This document shows, one piece after another, positions 22,134 through 32,893 of a stretch of DNA of 64,000 nt. The stretch spans positions 52,944 to 116,943 of the forward strand of contig CAUYUJ010000197.1 of the NCBI GenBank assembly GCA_963575745.1, in the 5' to 3' direction. The first letter of the stretch is position 1. Each line of letters begins with the position of its first letter. Origin of the DNA: Prorocentrum cordatum. Taxonomy: Eukaryota > Sar > Dinophyceae > Prorocentrales > Prorocentraceae. The notes under the pieces are model-generated. The model did no database searches. It was given only the letters and a program-made list of their open reading frames with translations, and had not been told where the DNA came from. The translations under genes and the position numbers were made by a program.

Positions 22134-22605
22134 TCCTCCTCCTCCTTGTCCTCCTCCTTCTCCTCCTCCTCCATCCTCTTGCCTTCTCCTCCTCCTCCTC
22201 CTCCTCCTCGTCCTCCTCCTCCTCCGCCTCCTCCTCCTCCTTCACCTCCCATGGAGGCCTCCATGCAGACGCCTCCAGAGGTCAGCGAGAGGTCTCCCCG
22301 TCCTGGCGGCCCCACAAGGCCCGCAGAGAGCCAGCGACACACACAACCTCGACCCTCGATCCTCCTCCTCCTCCTCCTCCTCCTCCTCCTCCTCCTCCTC
22401 CTCCTCCTCGACGCCTCGCCTCGCCGCGGAGGAGGAGGAGGAGCAAGAGGAGGAGAAGCAGGAAGAGGAGGCGGAGGAGGAGGAGAAGGAGGAGGCGGCG
22501 GCGGCGGCGGCGTTGGAGGAGGAGGGGGAGGCGGAGAAGGATGGGGAGGAGGAGGAGGAGGAGGAGGAGGAGGAGGCGGCGGATGATGATGAGGATGAGG
22601 AAGAC
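22134..22605. repeat. TCC arrays converging on a GGA array
   Basis: TCC blocks at 22134-22245 and 22352-22410 are followed within about 15 bp by a GGA block (22424-22605). TCC facing GGA on one strand makes a large potential foldback. ORFs crossing it are artefacts. Confidence 0.93.
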
Positions 22606-22829
22606 GAGGATGAAGATGGCGGTGCACGCGCCCGAAGACGCACCGCCTCGCCGGGCCGGGCAGGCGTTCCTGCCAGGCCCGCGCCCGCGCCAGGGCTCAG
22701 GATTTTTTTTTTCCCCAGAAGAGGAGGGAGGGAGGCCAGAACACGCGCGTAGAGATGTTGAGTCGCTTGCGTTGGGCGGGGCGCGGCCGGCCAGGGGTGT
22801 GGAAAAGCAGGGGGAAAACATCGCTCTTC

Positions 22830-22918
22830 TCCTCCGCCTTCTCCTCCGCCTCCGCCTCCGCCTCCGCCTCCTCCTCCTCCTCCTCCTCCTCCTCCTCCTC
22901 CTCCTCCTCCTCCTCCCT
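22830..22918. repeat. (TCC)n with GCC interruptions
   Basis: TCCGCCTCC passing into pure TCC. A T9 run occurs at about 22705. Confidence 0.95.
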
Positions 22919-23069
22919 GACCTCGGCCCTGTCCCGGGCCAGAACGTCAGCGCGGAGGGCGGCGGCTCCGTCTACAAGGTTTCGGCCGATGGCGCGATGC
23001 CCCCAAAGGTGGCGCTGCACGTCTGGGACGAGGAGCTCGCCTGCGCCCCGACGGCGGTGACGTGACGTC

Positions 23070-23072
23070 GAT

Positions 23073-23131
<59 letters not shown>

Positions 23132-23135
23132 AGCG
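23070..23135. repeat. (GAC)n array
   Basis: ACGACGACG run of about 65 bp. Degenerate ACGACG sequence continues to 23300. Confidence 0.95.
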
Positions 23136-23461
23136 ACCACGTGACGGCGACTACGATGTGACGACGTCGAGAGCGCGACGACTCCGACGCGCCGACGACG
23201 ACGGCGCGAGTTGACGCAACCACCACGGCAACGTGACGACGAAGACCACGTCATTCAAAACGACATGGTCGACGTGACGACGACGCAGCGCCGACGACGA
23301 GGATAGGATTTGAGTCGGGGATCGACTACATTACTGAGTTACCCCAGAATCAATTTGTCAGTCGAACCGAAAATGGGAGACTGTCCCGTCGACCTACCAG
23401 CATGCTATGTATTTTGCTGGTAGTTCCGACGAGAAAATACATTCTGGGGTGCATCAACTCT

Positions 23462-23661
23462 CGGCGGCGAGCCAGGGGGGGAAGTGAGAAGGGGCGGGCC
23501 TTCTCAGATGGCTCGGTAATCCCCCGGCCTTCTGGGAAGCTTTCTGAGCCTGCCCCCGAGACCCAGAGCACTTCCCTCAGAAGGCCGGCGGGCGTCTGAG
23601 CAGCCCCGCCGCTTTCAGAGAAGGCCTTCTCCTTCTCGTTTCCTCCACTCGCTCGCCGCCG
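23462..23661. mobile_element. Fam-A MITE-like element, intact 200-bp copy
   Basis: The left end CGGCGGCGAGCCAGGGGGGG continues with AAGTGAGAAGG. The right end is the inverse: CCTTCTCCTTCTCGTTTCC then CTCGCTCGCCGCCG. The interior is built from CTTCTCAGAAGGC-type palindromic pieces. Copies lie at 14560-14758, 53820-54155 and 55620-56013. There is no coding capacity and no obvious target duplication. Confidence 0.85.
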
Positions 23662-23720
23662 AAATCCTGCAGTCGATGGAGGAGGAGGAGTAGGAGGACG
23701 GGGAGGGGGAGGGGGATGAG

Positions 23721-23890
23721 GTACAGTCAACAACCGTAATATGGACGCGCGACTTTGCTCAGGGTACCCTTGCGTCATTGCTCTTCCTGTCCTTGGGGTT
23801 TTCGTCGTCCGCCGCCCCAAAAATCCCAACTTCGCCTTCCAAGGGTCTTGCGTCCTTACCTCGCGTCCTTATTAGGGTTTTTGATTGTAA
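23721..23890. mobile_element. Fam-C MITE-like element, copy 2
   Basis: Starts TACAGTCAACAACCG, ends TTAGGGTTTTTGATTGTAA, and shares GGTACCCTTGCGTC, CGCCGCCCCAAAAATCCC and TTCCAAGGGTCTTGCGTCC with the other copies. It lies about 60 bp beyond the Fam-A copy, with a short GGA patch between. Confidence 0.85.
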
Positions 23891-24282
23891 AGTCGGAGAG
23901 TGGGTATGGTACGGAGACTCACATCGAGCACCTTCGGCTACGACCTGAGCGCGTGGACCCCGCGCGTGTGGCTCAAGCCTTACACTTGATCGTGATGCGC
24001 GTACCCGAGCACGTACCATGCAGGCCCATGGTGCGCTCGCACTCCCGGCGGATGCTCGCCTTGACGTGGCGAAGCTCGAGCACCCACGCGTGAGGATCAG
24101 CGTTCGTGCCGTGTGCTGGGTTGACGCTGGTCCCTCTCTTCTTCCCCCCTTTCCTCCTCCTGATCCTGGTCCTCTCCTTTTTTTGTCCTCCTGCCCGTCC
24201 CCCTCTTCCCCCTTTCCCCCGTGCTCTGCTTCCGTCACCCTCCTGCGCGCACCCTTCTCCGACTGTGCACAGCCTCCTCCCA
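23891..24282. other. No gene recognised
   Basis: Mixed-composition DNA with CT-rich sequence from 24135. Open frames carry no family motif. Confidence 0.45.
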
Positions 24283-24410
24283 AATAAGAATAAGAAAATA
24301 AGAAGTAAGAACAACGAAATATGAATAATAAGAATACTTATCATCATAACAAGATGATAATAAACAGAAGAAGAACAAGAAAAATAATACTAATAATAAT
24401 AAAACATCGA
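24283..24410. repeat. A-rich (AAT/AAG) tract
   Basis: AATAAGAATAAGAAAATAAG passing into AATAATACTAATAATAAT. It is roughly the complement of the T-rich tract at 45775-45920. Confidence 0.9.
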
Positions 24411-24524
24411 CCGCCTCCTACCAACTCCCTCCCAAATCGGCCGCCCGACCTGCCCTGAAGCGGGTCCCGACCGGGATGCTGAGGCGAACCCAGCCGTGGC
24501 GACCAGGGCCCCCACGAGGCACCC

Positions 24525-24712
24525 TACGGAGGAGGAGGAGGAGGCGGCGGAGGAGGAGGAGGAGGAGCGTGAGGAGGGGAAGGAGGAGGAGGATGAGGAG
24601 GAGGATGAGGAGGAGGAGAAGGCGGAGGAGGGTGAGGCGGCGGAGGAGGAGGAGGAGGAGCGTGAGGAGGGAAAGGAGGAGGAGGAGGAGGAGGAGGAGG
24701 AGGAGGTGGGTG
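24525..24712. repeat. (GGA)n array
   Basis: Two GAGGAGGAGG blocks contain a duplicated GAGCGTGAGGAGGG segment, so the array itself carries a higher-order duplication. The unique 24713-24910 segment that follows has an ordinary-composition frame (WFVEPWEAP) that I do not recognise. Confidence 0.92.
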
Positions 24713-24907
24713 AAAAGGATACCGAAGCGATCGCGCAAGCAGGAGTCCGACGACATCCTCAAGGAGCGCACCACTGCCGCGGCGCTGGTATTCGCCTCCG
24801 CTGGTCTAGGGCCCAAGCGGCTGGCGCACGGCGGCGACTGGTTCGTGGAGCCCTGGGAGGCCCCAGCGATAGCGATGATGATGAGCTGGATGAGGAAGAG
24901 AAGAAAG

Positions 24908-25415
<508 letters not shown>

Positions 25416-25532
25416 AGGAGGAGGAGGAGGAGGAGGAGGTGAACGCTGCGAGCATCATGCTTAGAGTCTGGCCATCGTCAACAAGCAGGAGGAGGAGGAG
25501 GAGGAGGAGGAGGAGGAGGAGGAGGAGGTTCA
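25416..25532. repeat. (GGA)n arrays after the GAT array
   Basis: GGA blocks at 25416-25438 and 25487-25530, separated by a short unique segment. Confidence 0.95.
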
Positions 25533-26185
25533 CCGCCCATAGAGGGAGAGTCAAGGGAGAGAGAGGAACATTGGGGTGGGGGGGCCCAGCCGACAGGGCC
25601 CCCCACCCCTCAGAAACTTACCCTTCAGCCTCTGGGTCCGCGGCATCCGCCTCCCTGCACCTGTCGACCGAGCTCTTCCTCTTCTGCTCTGGAGCTGGAG
25701 CCAACATCGAGCAGCATGGAATCGATGCCTAGGCGCGGAGCCACGGCTTGCTTCGAAAAAGGGACGACCCTCGGCGCTCTTGGAGCCGCAGCCGCCCCGA
25801 CAGGGGCCTCCCCGAAGTGCCTGGAGAAACGGCCCCTTGTCGCACCCGTCGGGGCCTCCGAAGGCCCGGACGCCACAAGAGGGTGAACAACAGGGTGAAC
25901 GCTTTCTTTCAGCCTTTTCCTGGCAGTGTACGCTGTCTTCTTGGGCCGCTTGCAAGTCCCAGTGGGACCTCGCTGCGTCGGGGTGGTCGCATACTGCCAG
26001 CAGGACGGGCAATCGATTATCGGCGAGTCGTTCGGCACAGAGCTCTGAACCACACAGGGGCCGTTCACCCGCCATGGCTCCTTTGTCCTGGAGCCAGTCG
26101 GGGTCCCCGGAGCCGGGCCCTGGGGGAGCCCCAGCAGGAGCACCAGCAGGAGGCTCAGGAGGAGGGAAGACCTCAGGAGGGGACA
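25533..26185. other. No gene recognised
   Basis: Long open frames exist on both strands (about 200 residues each). None shows a recognisable domain, and both run into the neighbouring repeat. Confidence 0.45.
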
Positions 26186-26330
26186 AACGCACAGACACAA
26201 TTAATCGTCGATCCCCCAGAAAATATGGGAAAACATGGGAAGTGGGGGCAAGACAACAACCCAGAAAATATAGGAAAATATGGGGAATCATCTTATTTGT
26301 GTGTATTCATTTGTGTGTTCTGGGGCCCCT
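26186..26330. repeat. Fam-F AT-rich dispersed repeat, copy 1
   Basis: Contains CACAGACACAATTAATCGTC and two direct copies of CCCAGAAAATAT(G/A)GGAAAA, and ends CATTTGTGTGTTCTGGGGCC. It matches 34016-34165 closely in order and spacing. It sits exactly at the 3' end of the minus-strand retrotransposon. Confidence 0.85.
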
Positions 26331-26503
26331 TCAAAACCGAATCACTGGACTCCGCCTCAGGAACATCAGGAGCATCTTCACCGTGGTAGCTAAACAACCA
26401 CACGTCGATTCTCTTGAGATGTTCAACCCAACATTGTCCCGAAGCTCAGCCTTGGCCATCAAGGCCGACAGCTGGGCAGGCAACTTGGCCGCTAACTTCG
26501 CAG

Positions 26504-27169
26504 TCAACTGGCATCCCTCGACCAGCTCGACATCGGCGATGGCAGATCGAGCCAACGCCGCCCATTTTTGTTGGCAAAACTGTCGGCAGTATTGTTGCCG
26601 TCTCGGTCGAGCGCGGAAATCAGATCGCGCTCAACGCTCACGGCCGACGTGTGGGCCTTGACATGCTCGAAGGGCCGGGCACAGCGCGCGTGCACCTGCC
26701 TCCACAGGCGGGCCCGCGGGCTGCACGAGGAAGTTGACTTGGCAGGAGACTGGCAGCATCTTAGTGGGCCCTTACAATCAGCCCGCACAGAGCACGTGTT
26801 CATAATCTCCGGAAAGCACATCAGCATAGCAAAATCTTCGGCGTCTCGGGCCGAGCCCGAGATCCCGAAATTTGGTGGCGCAGCAGCGCCGCTCGCTGTC
26901 GCGCAGCACCACGCTCCAACCCGCAACGCGCAGGGTCGGGCGGTGCTGGTCCAGCCCTCAGCCGTCAGCGAACACATAGCCTCCATCGAGGAGGAAGGGC
27001 AACTGGAGAGATCCGTGGACCCACGAGCTCCAACTCGGATCCAAAGGAGTCCTCGAGACGCACAGACCAGGCTCAGGAAACAAACCTCTCGCGAACCCTT
27101 CCTTCCAAGCTTGGGGGCGATCTGTAATTCTGGCAACAGACCTAAAGAGCTCAGCGGGCATGCATTCAC
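26504..27169 (-). pseudogene. RNase H domain of the minus-strand retrotransposon
   Basis: RNase H removes the RNA strand of the RNA/DNA hybrid during retrotransposition. The minus frame shows AEDFAMLMCFPEI (helix where the catalytic Glu is expected), SVRADCKGPLRC (strand with an Asp like the third catalytic residue) and HVKAHTSA...GNNTADSFANKNG (the C-terminal His loop and final Asp). A neighbouring frame carries LDGGYVFADG, the likely first Asp strand, so a frameshift separates it from the rest. The piece closes the retrotransposon's second reading frame, after which about 60 ordinary residues run to 26331. Confidence 0.8.
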
Positions 27170-27462
27170 GTCTGAACTGCTCGTGGGCGGGGCTCTAGTT
27201 TCCTAACGCAACTGGCAAACCTCTGGGAGGGTCGGCTCATGATCGTGAAGCCTCCCTTGCGCCTAGTGGCACCCCGAGGCCCGACCCCGGAGCGAGTTTT
27301 GCTCACGGCGGCACCGGGTGACCGCCCAGTCAGAAAGCACGGGCTCCGGGAGCGGCCTCCAGCACACATCTGATGCCCGAGCAGCGTCCTGAAGTGTGAG
27401 GGCCCTGGCGTCCGAGGCCCGGCGGGCCGCGAGCGAGATCTGAGCAGCGACGCAAGCCTTGG

Positions 27463-27582
27463 CATCGCTCGGACGTGTGCATTGTTTCTCGGCGAGAACC
27501 ATCGAGGACGATCCTGGACCATCGAGCAAAAAAACACGCATGAAAAACCGAAGAATGCACGGGAACTGGACGTCCGAGCGAT
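27463..27582. mobile_element. Fam-D MITE-like element, copy 3, inside the retrotransposon
   Basis: CATCGCTCGGACGTGTGCATT ... GGACGTCCGAGCGATG with the same ends as the copies at 361 and 1780. It has more internal changes (TTGTTTCTCGGCGAGAACC). It lies between the connector and RNase H parts, so it inserted after the element had landed. Confidence 0.8.
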
Positions 27583-27639
27583 GGCGAGAAGCGTGCGAAT
27601 GACAAACGAAGGTCCCAATCCACCACCCGATCATCCACC

Positions 27640-29327
27640 GCCGTTACCGCATCCCTAATGCGCCAGCCTACCCGCTGGGCCGTGATAGCCACCGCCCCCA
27701 CAGGGTCTCTGCAGGACACCCATGGCATTTCCGCGGCAGCAAGAACTCGTTGGCAGAAGTGACTAGAGCATCCGGGACAGCCCTCGAAAGCTGGCCCTCG
27801 CATGCAACTTCACAAGGTTGGCGCACCGAGTCGGCCGTTGTTAAGATCAGAGGGTCTCGCCCCAAACCTCGACGCCCGCTGCCCAGGTACACCCCCGCCG
27901 AAGACCCCCGAGGGGCTCTGCCCTGCGCGCGAGCGCCAGCGCCCTGAGGCCGCGGAGCCTGATGCCACCTAGGCCATGGACGCACGCGCCCCGCATAGCA
28001 ACCGCAGTGTGACCTGACCGATGCATGCGAAAGGTCGCGGCACCTGCTCCCGGAGGGGTGCGCAGTGTGATCGCGCGCCCCTTGGCAGATACATACCTGC
28101 CGGGGTGAGCCGAAAACCCCCGAAACCGCCCGTCAGACGCATTCCCCCCCCCCCCCAGGCCTATGCGCGCCGCTCCCCTGCTGTCGGCCAGCTCGGGGGG
28201 GGCAGCTCTGCTGCCGGGAGCTTGGCGAGCGGGCTAATTAGAGTTGGCCGGCGCGCCTGCCGTGTGCCGCGAGATCGGGAGGCCCTTGGCCTGCGCCTCT
28301 GCAGCCGCGGCACTGAAGGCCAAGCCCACTTGCCTCGACACCGTCGCCTCCCCGCCGACGGCGCGGAAGGACGCGTCGTCCATGCCATTCTTATTTGATC
28401 ATGACGATCAGGGCTTCGAGGTGGGCCTTCCTTGAGAACCGCCAGCAAGAGGACCCTGGCCGAGGTCGTCTCGCAGGAGCAGCCTGCCACCGCTGTGCCG
28501 TTGGATTCCAGAGGTTTGCCCGCGACCCCCTGGAAAACCGCTCGTCGCTCCGTCCTACCAAGGCAGGATTGGCCTCGCAAGAGGCTCTCTGGAAAGCCCG
28601 CATGGACCGCCGCGGGCCTGAGTTCTGAATGGGGAATGTTCTCGCAGAACTTCTTCAAACCCCAGAAAGCTGAGCGGGGCGCCAGATGCCTGAGCCCTGC
28701 ATGCGCGGAAAGAGCGCCGTGGAGCCACGTGCTCGAATCGCACGAGGTAGCCCTGGACTGGCCCCAAAGCAGGTCCGAGGCATCCTCCCTCTCCCGAGCG
28801 CTGCAGGCCCTCTGCCGGACTTTCGACAACGCACGGGCAAGGAGCGGGAGCAATCCGATCGCTCTTGCGCCCCCCGTTGGCTCATCGAGGACCACGATCA
28901 AAGTCACCCAGAGCGCCGAGACTCTGGGATCGCGCTCCCACGCATTGAGGACATCTGCGAATCTCTGCACCACCTCGGGGGGCATCTGGAGCAGCGGCCG
29001 CGGTTGGAAACCATCCCAACCCCAGGCCGTGCCCTTGGCAAAGCACTTGCACGCCGAGCGGATGTCATCTGCTGAAATCAGCTGCAAGCAACCCGAAGCC
29101 TGCCAAAAACGTGGGTGCTCCTCATGGGTCCTCGATTCCCGGTTCCAAGTCGGAACCCACTCCTCGAGGAGCTTCTCCAGAGCCGCGTGGCCCGCCAAGG
29201 GGGTGAGGGGGTGCCCCCCTCCTCGAAAGGTTCCATGATGGGCTCTGGGGCGGGCTCGGGGCCTTTGCTGAAACGATGGGCTATACGGCCTCCCTTCAAC
29301 GCAGACGACCGAGCAAAATCCTGCCAC
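27640..29327 (-). pseudogene. Reverse transcriptase domain of the minus-strand retrotransposon
   Basis: The enzyme would copy the element's RNA at the nicked target. The minus frame 29327-28161 begins upstream of the core and reaches LISADDIRSACKCFAKGTAW then GWDGFQPRPL, a fingers-domain signature of this group. It continues VTLIVVLDEPTGGARAIGLL, equivalent to the usual LLPKPDGGxRPIGL. Next is FWGLKKFCENIPHSELRPAA at the motif A position, where the catalytic Asp is replaced, then GTAVAGCSCETTSARVLL, motif B. A stop appears near LEALIVMIK, where the YxDD motif C should be. After a frame change GVYLGSGRRGLGRDPLIL (27985-27668) matches the connector before RNase H. The missing catalytic Asp and the stops make it inactive. 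Confidence 0.85.
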
Positions 29328-29899
29328 GCTTGTCGCGACTTTGCCGCATCACTTGCAAGCCTGGCCCCGACCTCCTTGTATATTTCGGCCAGGTGACCTA
29401 GGCGCTTGTCTGGGTCATGGAGACCTTACAGCACGGAGCGGCCTGAGTGGGCCCTCAGCGTCTCCGATTCAGGGGCTGACCAGATCGAGCACTTCCCGGA
29501 GCCTCCATGAAGCCACACCCGCCCGACCCCCCTTCTTCTCTGTCAGCCCCAACAGCTGCGTCACAGTGCGCCGCAACTGTAGCCATTCGGCCGTGCCAGC
29601 CGTCGAGCGTCGCGTGAGCCCTCTGCCCCGCGCAGCTCGGAGCGGCGCCATTTGAAACTGACAGCCCTCTGCCCTGCCCGAATGCGTGGCCGCCTCCCCT
29701 GGCGGGATCTGATTTGAGCCGAAAAGGTACAACTCTGCCGCTTTCAGCCAATCCTGGGCCGCCTCGAGAGGCCTCGGGGGAAGGGGCCCAGCATCCCAAG
29801 ACCAAGCGCAAGCCAGTGAGGTCGGGCCCTGGGGCTTCGACCCCATCTGGGTCGGTGGGCGGGTCGGGCGGGAAGCCGCGGGGCACGACGCACTGCCAA

Positions 29900-30620
29900 C
29901 CTTTAGCTGGGCCCACTGGGCCTCGTAGCCCCACGGATACCCCGACACGCGGACCTCGGGGCGCGTCTGTGAGAGCTTGGACCTTTGTCGCGCACGGGAG
30001 AAGGCACTGCGACATCATAAATGTAGTCGAGGACGCTGCTATTGGAAGTGTCATCCTCAGGCGCGACAGCTTGCAGATGCAAAAAGCCCGGCCAATCAGA
30101 CGCCGCCAGTTCGTCCACGGGAATGTTCCAGTCGCCGCCGACGATCACAGGCCATTCCACAGACACAACGAACTCGCTTGGAATGGACAGGAGGTCTTGG
30201 GTCTTTAGGCCCAGCCCTTCGTTGGTCACCAGGTACTCCTAGACAAACACAATCAACGCCGGTCGTGACCGAGACCAGCTGTGCCACCAGCCTGTGTCAC
30301 ACCCTCTTGGGGAACGCGAGCGCGAGATGTTTCGCCCCCGCCGAAGTGCGGGGCAGCACAGCAACCTCGCCCGAATGCTCCAACGCTCCATCTCCAATGG
30401 CTGTCGCAGCACCTGTATGCATCGTGAAACCTGCCTTGCCCGCACACGAAATAGGAGACGCCGCGCTGCCGTGCAACAAGCGCGTCTCCTGCCGAAAGTA
30501 GTGGTGAACCTCCTGGCCCTTGTCGTGGTGCATCCTTTCCTAGAAAGCCTGTCCCGTAGTCCAGGAATTTCAATTGTAAGTCACTAGCTGAAGTGTGCCG
30601 TCCAGCTTTGTCTGAGTACG
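29900..30620 (-). pseudogene. Apurinic-type endonuclease domain of the retrotransposon
   Basis: This domain nicks target DNA to prime reverse transcription. It starts at GTLQLVTYN at about 30600, where a stop follows, and is scattered over shifting minus-strand frames. The best preserved part is 30229-29903: SEFVVSVEWPVIVGGDWNIP (GDWN for the usual GDFN) and, about 30 residues on, NSSVLDYIYDVAV, like the SRIDYVLV motif. A TAG lies in frame just before VTNEGLGLKTQDLL. The final SDH motif is not found. The 29900-29330 stretch is the linker to reverse transcriptase. Confidence 0.75.
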
Positions 30621-31492
30621 ATGCGCGTTGTCTGCGGCAGCGCCTTGATGCTTGCCGTCAACATAGTCTGGACGCGCAGTCGGCATGTCAAGAGGGTGTG
30701 TTTGCCCGGGGGGGGGCGCGGCCTTCGGGTGCTCGCCGAGCTCCTCCCCTACCGCCCCCCCGTGGCAGACGGATCCCGCCCGTGCTGCCATGCAGGCAGC
30801 GGCGCGATTCCCGCTCCTCGTTCCGACCGCAGCCCCCGAACGGGGGCCCGCGGCACTGCCGACAGCGGCGCCGACAGCAGCCCCCGAGCGGGGGCCCGCG
30901 GCACTCGGAGGGCCCACGGGCCTCGCGACTGCCATTTCCTCCACACCACTTCCCCTTGAGCCTCGAAGTCCCGACTGGGGTGCGGTATCAGGGATGCCCG
31001 AGGTGTGCCGCACACGCGCGCGCACACGCGCGCACTCGGACTGTCGACGCACAGAACACCACCGGAGGCCGATGAGTGGGCCCTGCAGCGAGTCCGAATG
31101 AGCACCTCTGGGTCCATCATGTGGCTGGGCCCCTCCTGGGCTCAGCGGCACGGCGGCGGCGGGTCCCCAGGATGCTGGAGCCTCCGCGGCGGCGGAGCTC
31201 GCGCTGGTCTCTGGAGGAGCCCGTGGCCCCCTGTGTCGAACATGTGGCTGGGCCCCCCCCCCAGGCACCAGAGGCGCGGCGGCGGCGGGCCACCAGGATG
31301 CTGGAGCCTCTGCGGCGGCGGCGTCGCTGCTGGCGCCTAGGGAGGGCCTTTGCCCCAGCGCCAGATCCCGCGGCCGAAATCGATCCCCCCGTAGCCCCCG
31401 GAGCTGCAAGCGACGCCGAAGACGTCTCACATGTGGGCATTGGGGCCCGACTGGCGAGCGGGCGCCCAGGTCTGTCCAGCGCGCCCACTCCA
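30621..31492 (-). other. Ala/Pro-rich linker of the retrotransposon second ORF
   Basis: The minus frame ending at 30570 is open for about 300 residues upstream of the endonuclease. It includes imperfect repeats (AEAPASWWPAAAAPLVPGGG and AEAPASWGPAAAVPLSPGG) and GAAVGAAVGSAAGPRSGAAV runs from short GC-rich duplications. It probably joins ORF1 to the endonuclease or forms the start of ORF2. Confidence 0.55.
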
Positions 31493-32720
31493 TCAAGGGA
31501 CTGGGCCTCCTGAGGCCGAGGCGCCATCGGGGGCCCCTGCCTGTTCCAACTTGAATTTGTCATCGCGGGCACGAGCACGCACATGAGTAGCAGTACTGGG
31601 CGTGGAGTCATCGATCTCCACCACCTCGGGCTCGGTTGGGGCTGCGGCCGCTGCCGCTGAGCCGCCTGCTTCGCCGCCGCCTGCCCCCCGAGCAGATCCA
31701 TCAGCTGCCCCGCGCTTCTTCTTGGTAAGCCTTGCGCACTGCTGCGCATGCTCGGCTTTGCGTTTGTCGAACTGGTCCTTGGCTTGGAAAAGGGACTTCG
31801 CATTCTCGCGAATGAGTTCCTCCAACTTCTGCTTCCGCTGCTGGAGTTCATTCTTATCTCCTGCCGACAAATCATATTCCTCATCGGCCACTTCGAACAG
31901 ATCTCAGCAATCGATGGTGAAGGTGCCGCCCAAGAGAATGTCCAGCCGCGTGCCCGCCGCTGGAGGAGGAACATGAGAACTTTGACGTCTGACCTCGTCT
32001 GAATGCTTGCGCGTGAGGCCCGCGATCCTGGAGTCGAAATCATCGAGTTCCACTGAGCTCTTGGATCTTATCCCGCTGCTGTGCCATACTCTGTTCCCAC
32101 TTGTCGACCAAATCCAGCTCTTTTCCGTTCTCCTGATGTGACCATCTCTCTCGTCGGCCAACAGAGACACCTGCTTCTCGGGCGGCAACAGCACAGGGCC
32201 CGCAGCCTGGCGATCCACCTCCAACAGGCGGAGCTTGCACTTGTTGGCGAGCATGGTGAGGCCTTGCTTGCTGGCCAGCGCCCAGAGCTGCTGGACCTCC
32301 CCTCTCTGCATCTCGTGGACATCGGGTGCCATGGGGTCAGCGCCTCTGGCGAACTGGGGCCCAGCGCGCAGAGGTGGGCGAGTGTCGCCTGCCTGCCCCC
32401 TGCCGTCTCGCCTCTGCCCTTGCCGCTGCCTTTGCCACCTGGTGGATCGCCGCCCGCGCCGCGCCCACGGCCATTGCGCAAGCGCCCTGGCTTGCCTGGC
32501 GGCCTCTGCCTCTGCCGCGGCCGGCTGCTGCTCAGGCCATGGTTCCCTGGAGTCGAGAGACGCTCCGCACTGGGAGCAGTTGTTCGCCGGCCTCTTGTTT
32601 GATTCCCACAGCCACAAGACCAACACTTGAGCAATTCTGGCTCAGCGGCTGCGAGCTTCCACTCATCAGCAGCAGGGCGCGAATAAACCCAAGGCGCATG
32701 CTGTTTGGTCATGCGAGGCT
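31493..32720 (-). pseudogene. ORF1-like protein of the retrotransposon (zinc finger plus coiled coil)
   Basis: The minus frame begins at MTKQHAPWVYSRPAADEWKL (32712), about 130 nt after the leader relics. LLKCWSCGCGN then shifts frame to ESNKRPANNCSQCGASLDS. Together these make a C-x2-C...C-x2-C finger like the RanBP2-type finger of dinoflagellate element ORF1 proteins. A coiled-coil piece follows in a third frame (ENGKELDLVDKWEQSMAQQR), then DDFDSRIAGLTRKHSDEVRR. An uninterrupted coiled coil (GDKNELQQRKQKLEELIREN, 31891-31493) ends in an Ala/Gly-rich tail. ORF1 proteins normally bind element RNA. At least three frameshifts break this one. Its position right after the leader supports the strand assignment. 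Confidence 0.7.
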
Positions 32721-32844
32721 GAACGCCTCAGGACTGTAATAGTTAGAGTGTGTGAAAAAAAGAAGAGTCTCCAGCCTTGGCAGGCTGGGAGGGAGACTCT
32801 GAGCTGTCGGGGGCCGCACCTCCCCCACGCCAAACAAAAACAAG

Positions 32845-32866
32845 TTCTGAGCGAAACCGCTACGGA
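32845..32866 (-). other. dinoSL relic 2 (older, diverged copy)
   Basis: Read on the minus strand it begins TCCGTAGCGGTTTCGCTCAG, which aligns with the 22-nt leader with four or five changes and one small gap. It follows the intact copy with no intervening base. Two leaders in a row mean the RNA was trans-spliced, copied into DNA, expressed and trans-spliced again. Confidence 0.88.
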
Positions 32867-32888
32867 CTTGAGCCAAAATGGCTACGGA
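32867..32888 (-). other. dinoSL relic 1 (perfect 22-nt spliced leader)
   Basis: On the minus strand the 22 nt read T, then CCGTAGCCATTTTGGCTC, then AAG: an exact match to the dinoflagellate spliced leader. The next bases are TCCGTAGCGG, not GT, so this is the spliced exon and not an SL-RNA gene. It marks the 5' end of the copied retrotransposon RNA. Confidence 0.96.
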
Positions 32889-32893
32889 GGGCA

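Larger units (their letters stand above)
26331..32888 (-). mobile_element. Decayed non-LTR retrotransposon with 5' spliced-leader tandem
   Basis: Reading from 32888 down, the order is two dinoSL relics (32888-32845), about 130 bp of leader, an ORF1-like coiled-coil/zinc-finger protein (about 32720-31490), a long Ala/Pro-rich linker (31496-30600), an endonuclease domain (about 30620-29900), reverse transcriptase (about 29330-28160), a thumb/connector segment (28010-27640) and RNase H (27170-26500). This is the usual architecture of the abundant dinoflagellate non-LTR elements. Coding is broken by several frameshifts and stops in every domain, and a Fam-D element sits inside it (27463-27582), so it is dead and fairly old. 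No poly-A tail is seen; the 3' end is set by the Fam-F repeat. The intact leader suggests the RNA was trans-spliced before reverse transcription. Confidence 0.85.

Noticed and set aside
24505-24530. TCCGTAGGG on the minus strand next to a GGA array, like a leader start
   Set aside because: Only the first 7-8 bases agree; the rest of the leader is absent.
29577-29593. GTAGCCATTCGGC resembling part of the spliced leader
   Set aside because: It lies inside the retrotransposon on the antisense strand with only about 13 similar bases, no TCC edge and no gene start behind it. Probably chance.
32862-32888. Reading the perfect leader as an SL-RNA gene
   Set aside because: An SL-RNA gene would have GT (intron donor) right after AAG. 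Here TCCGTAG follows, and no Sm-site-bearing RNA body is seen.
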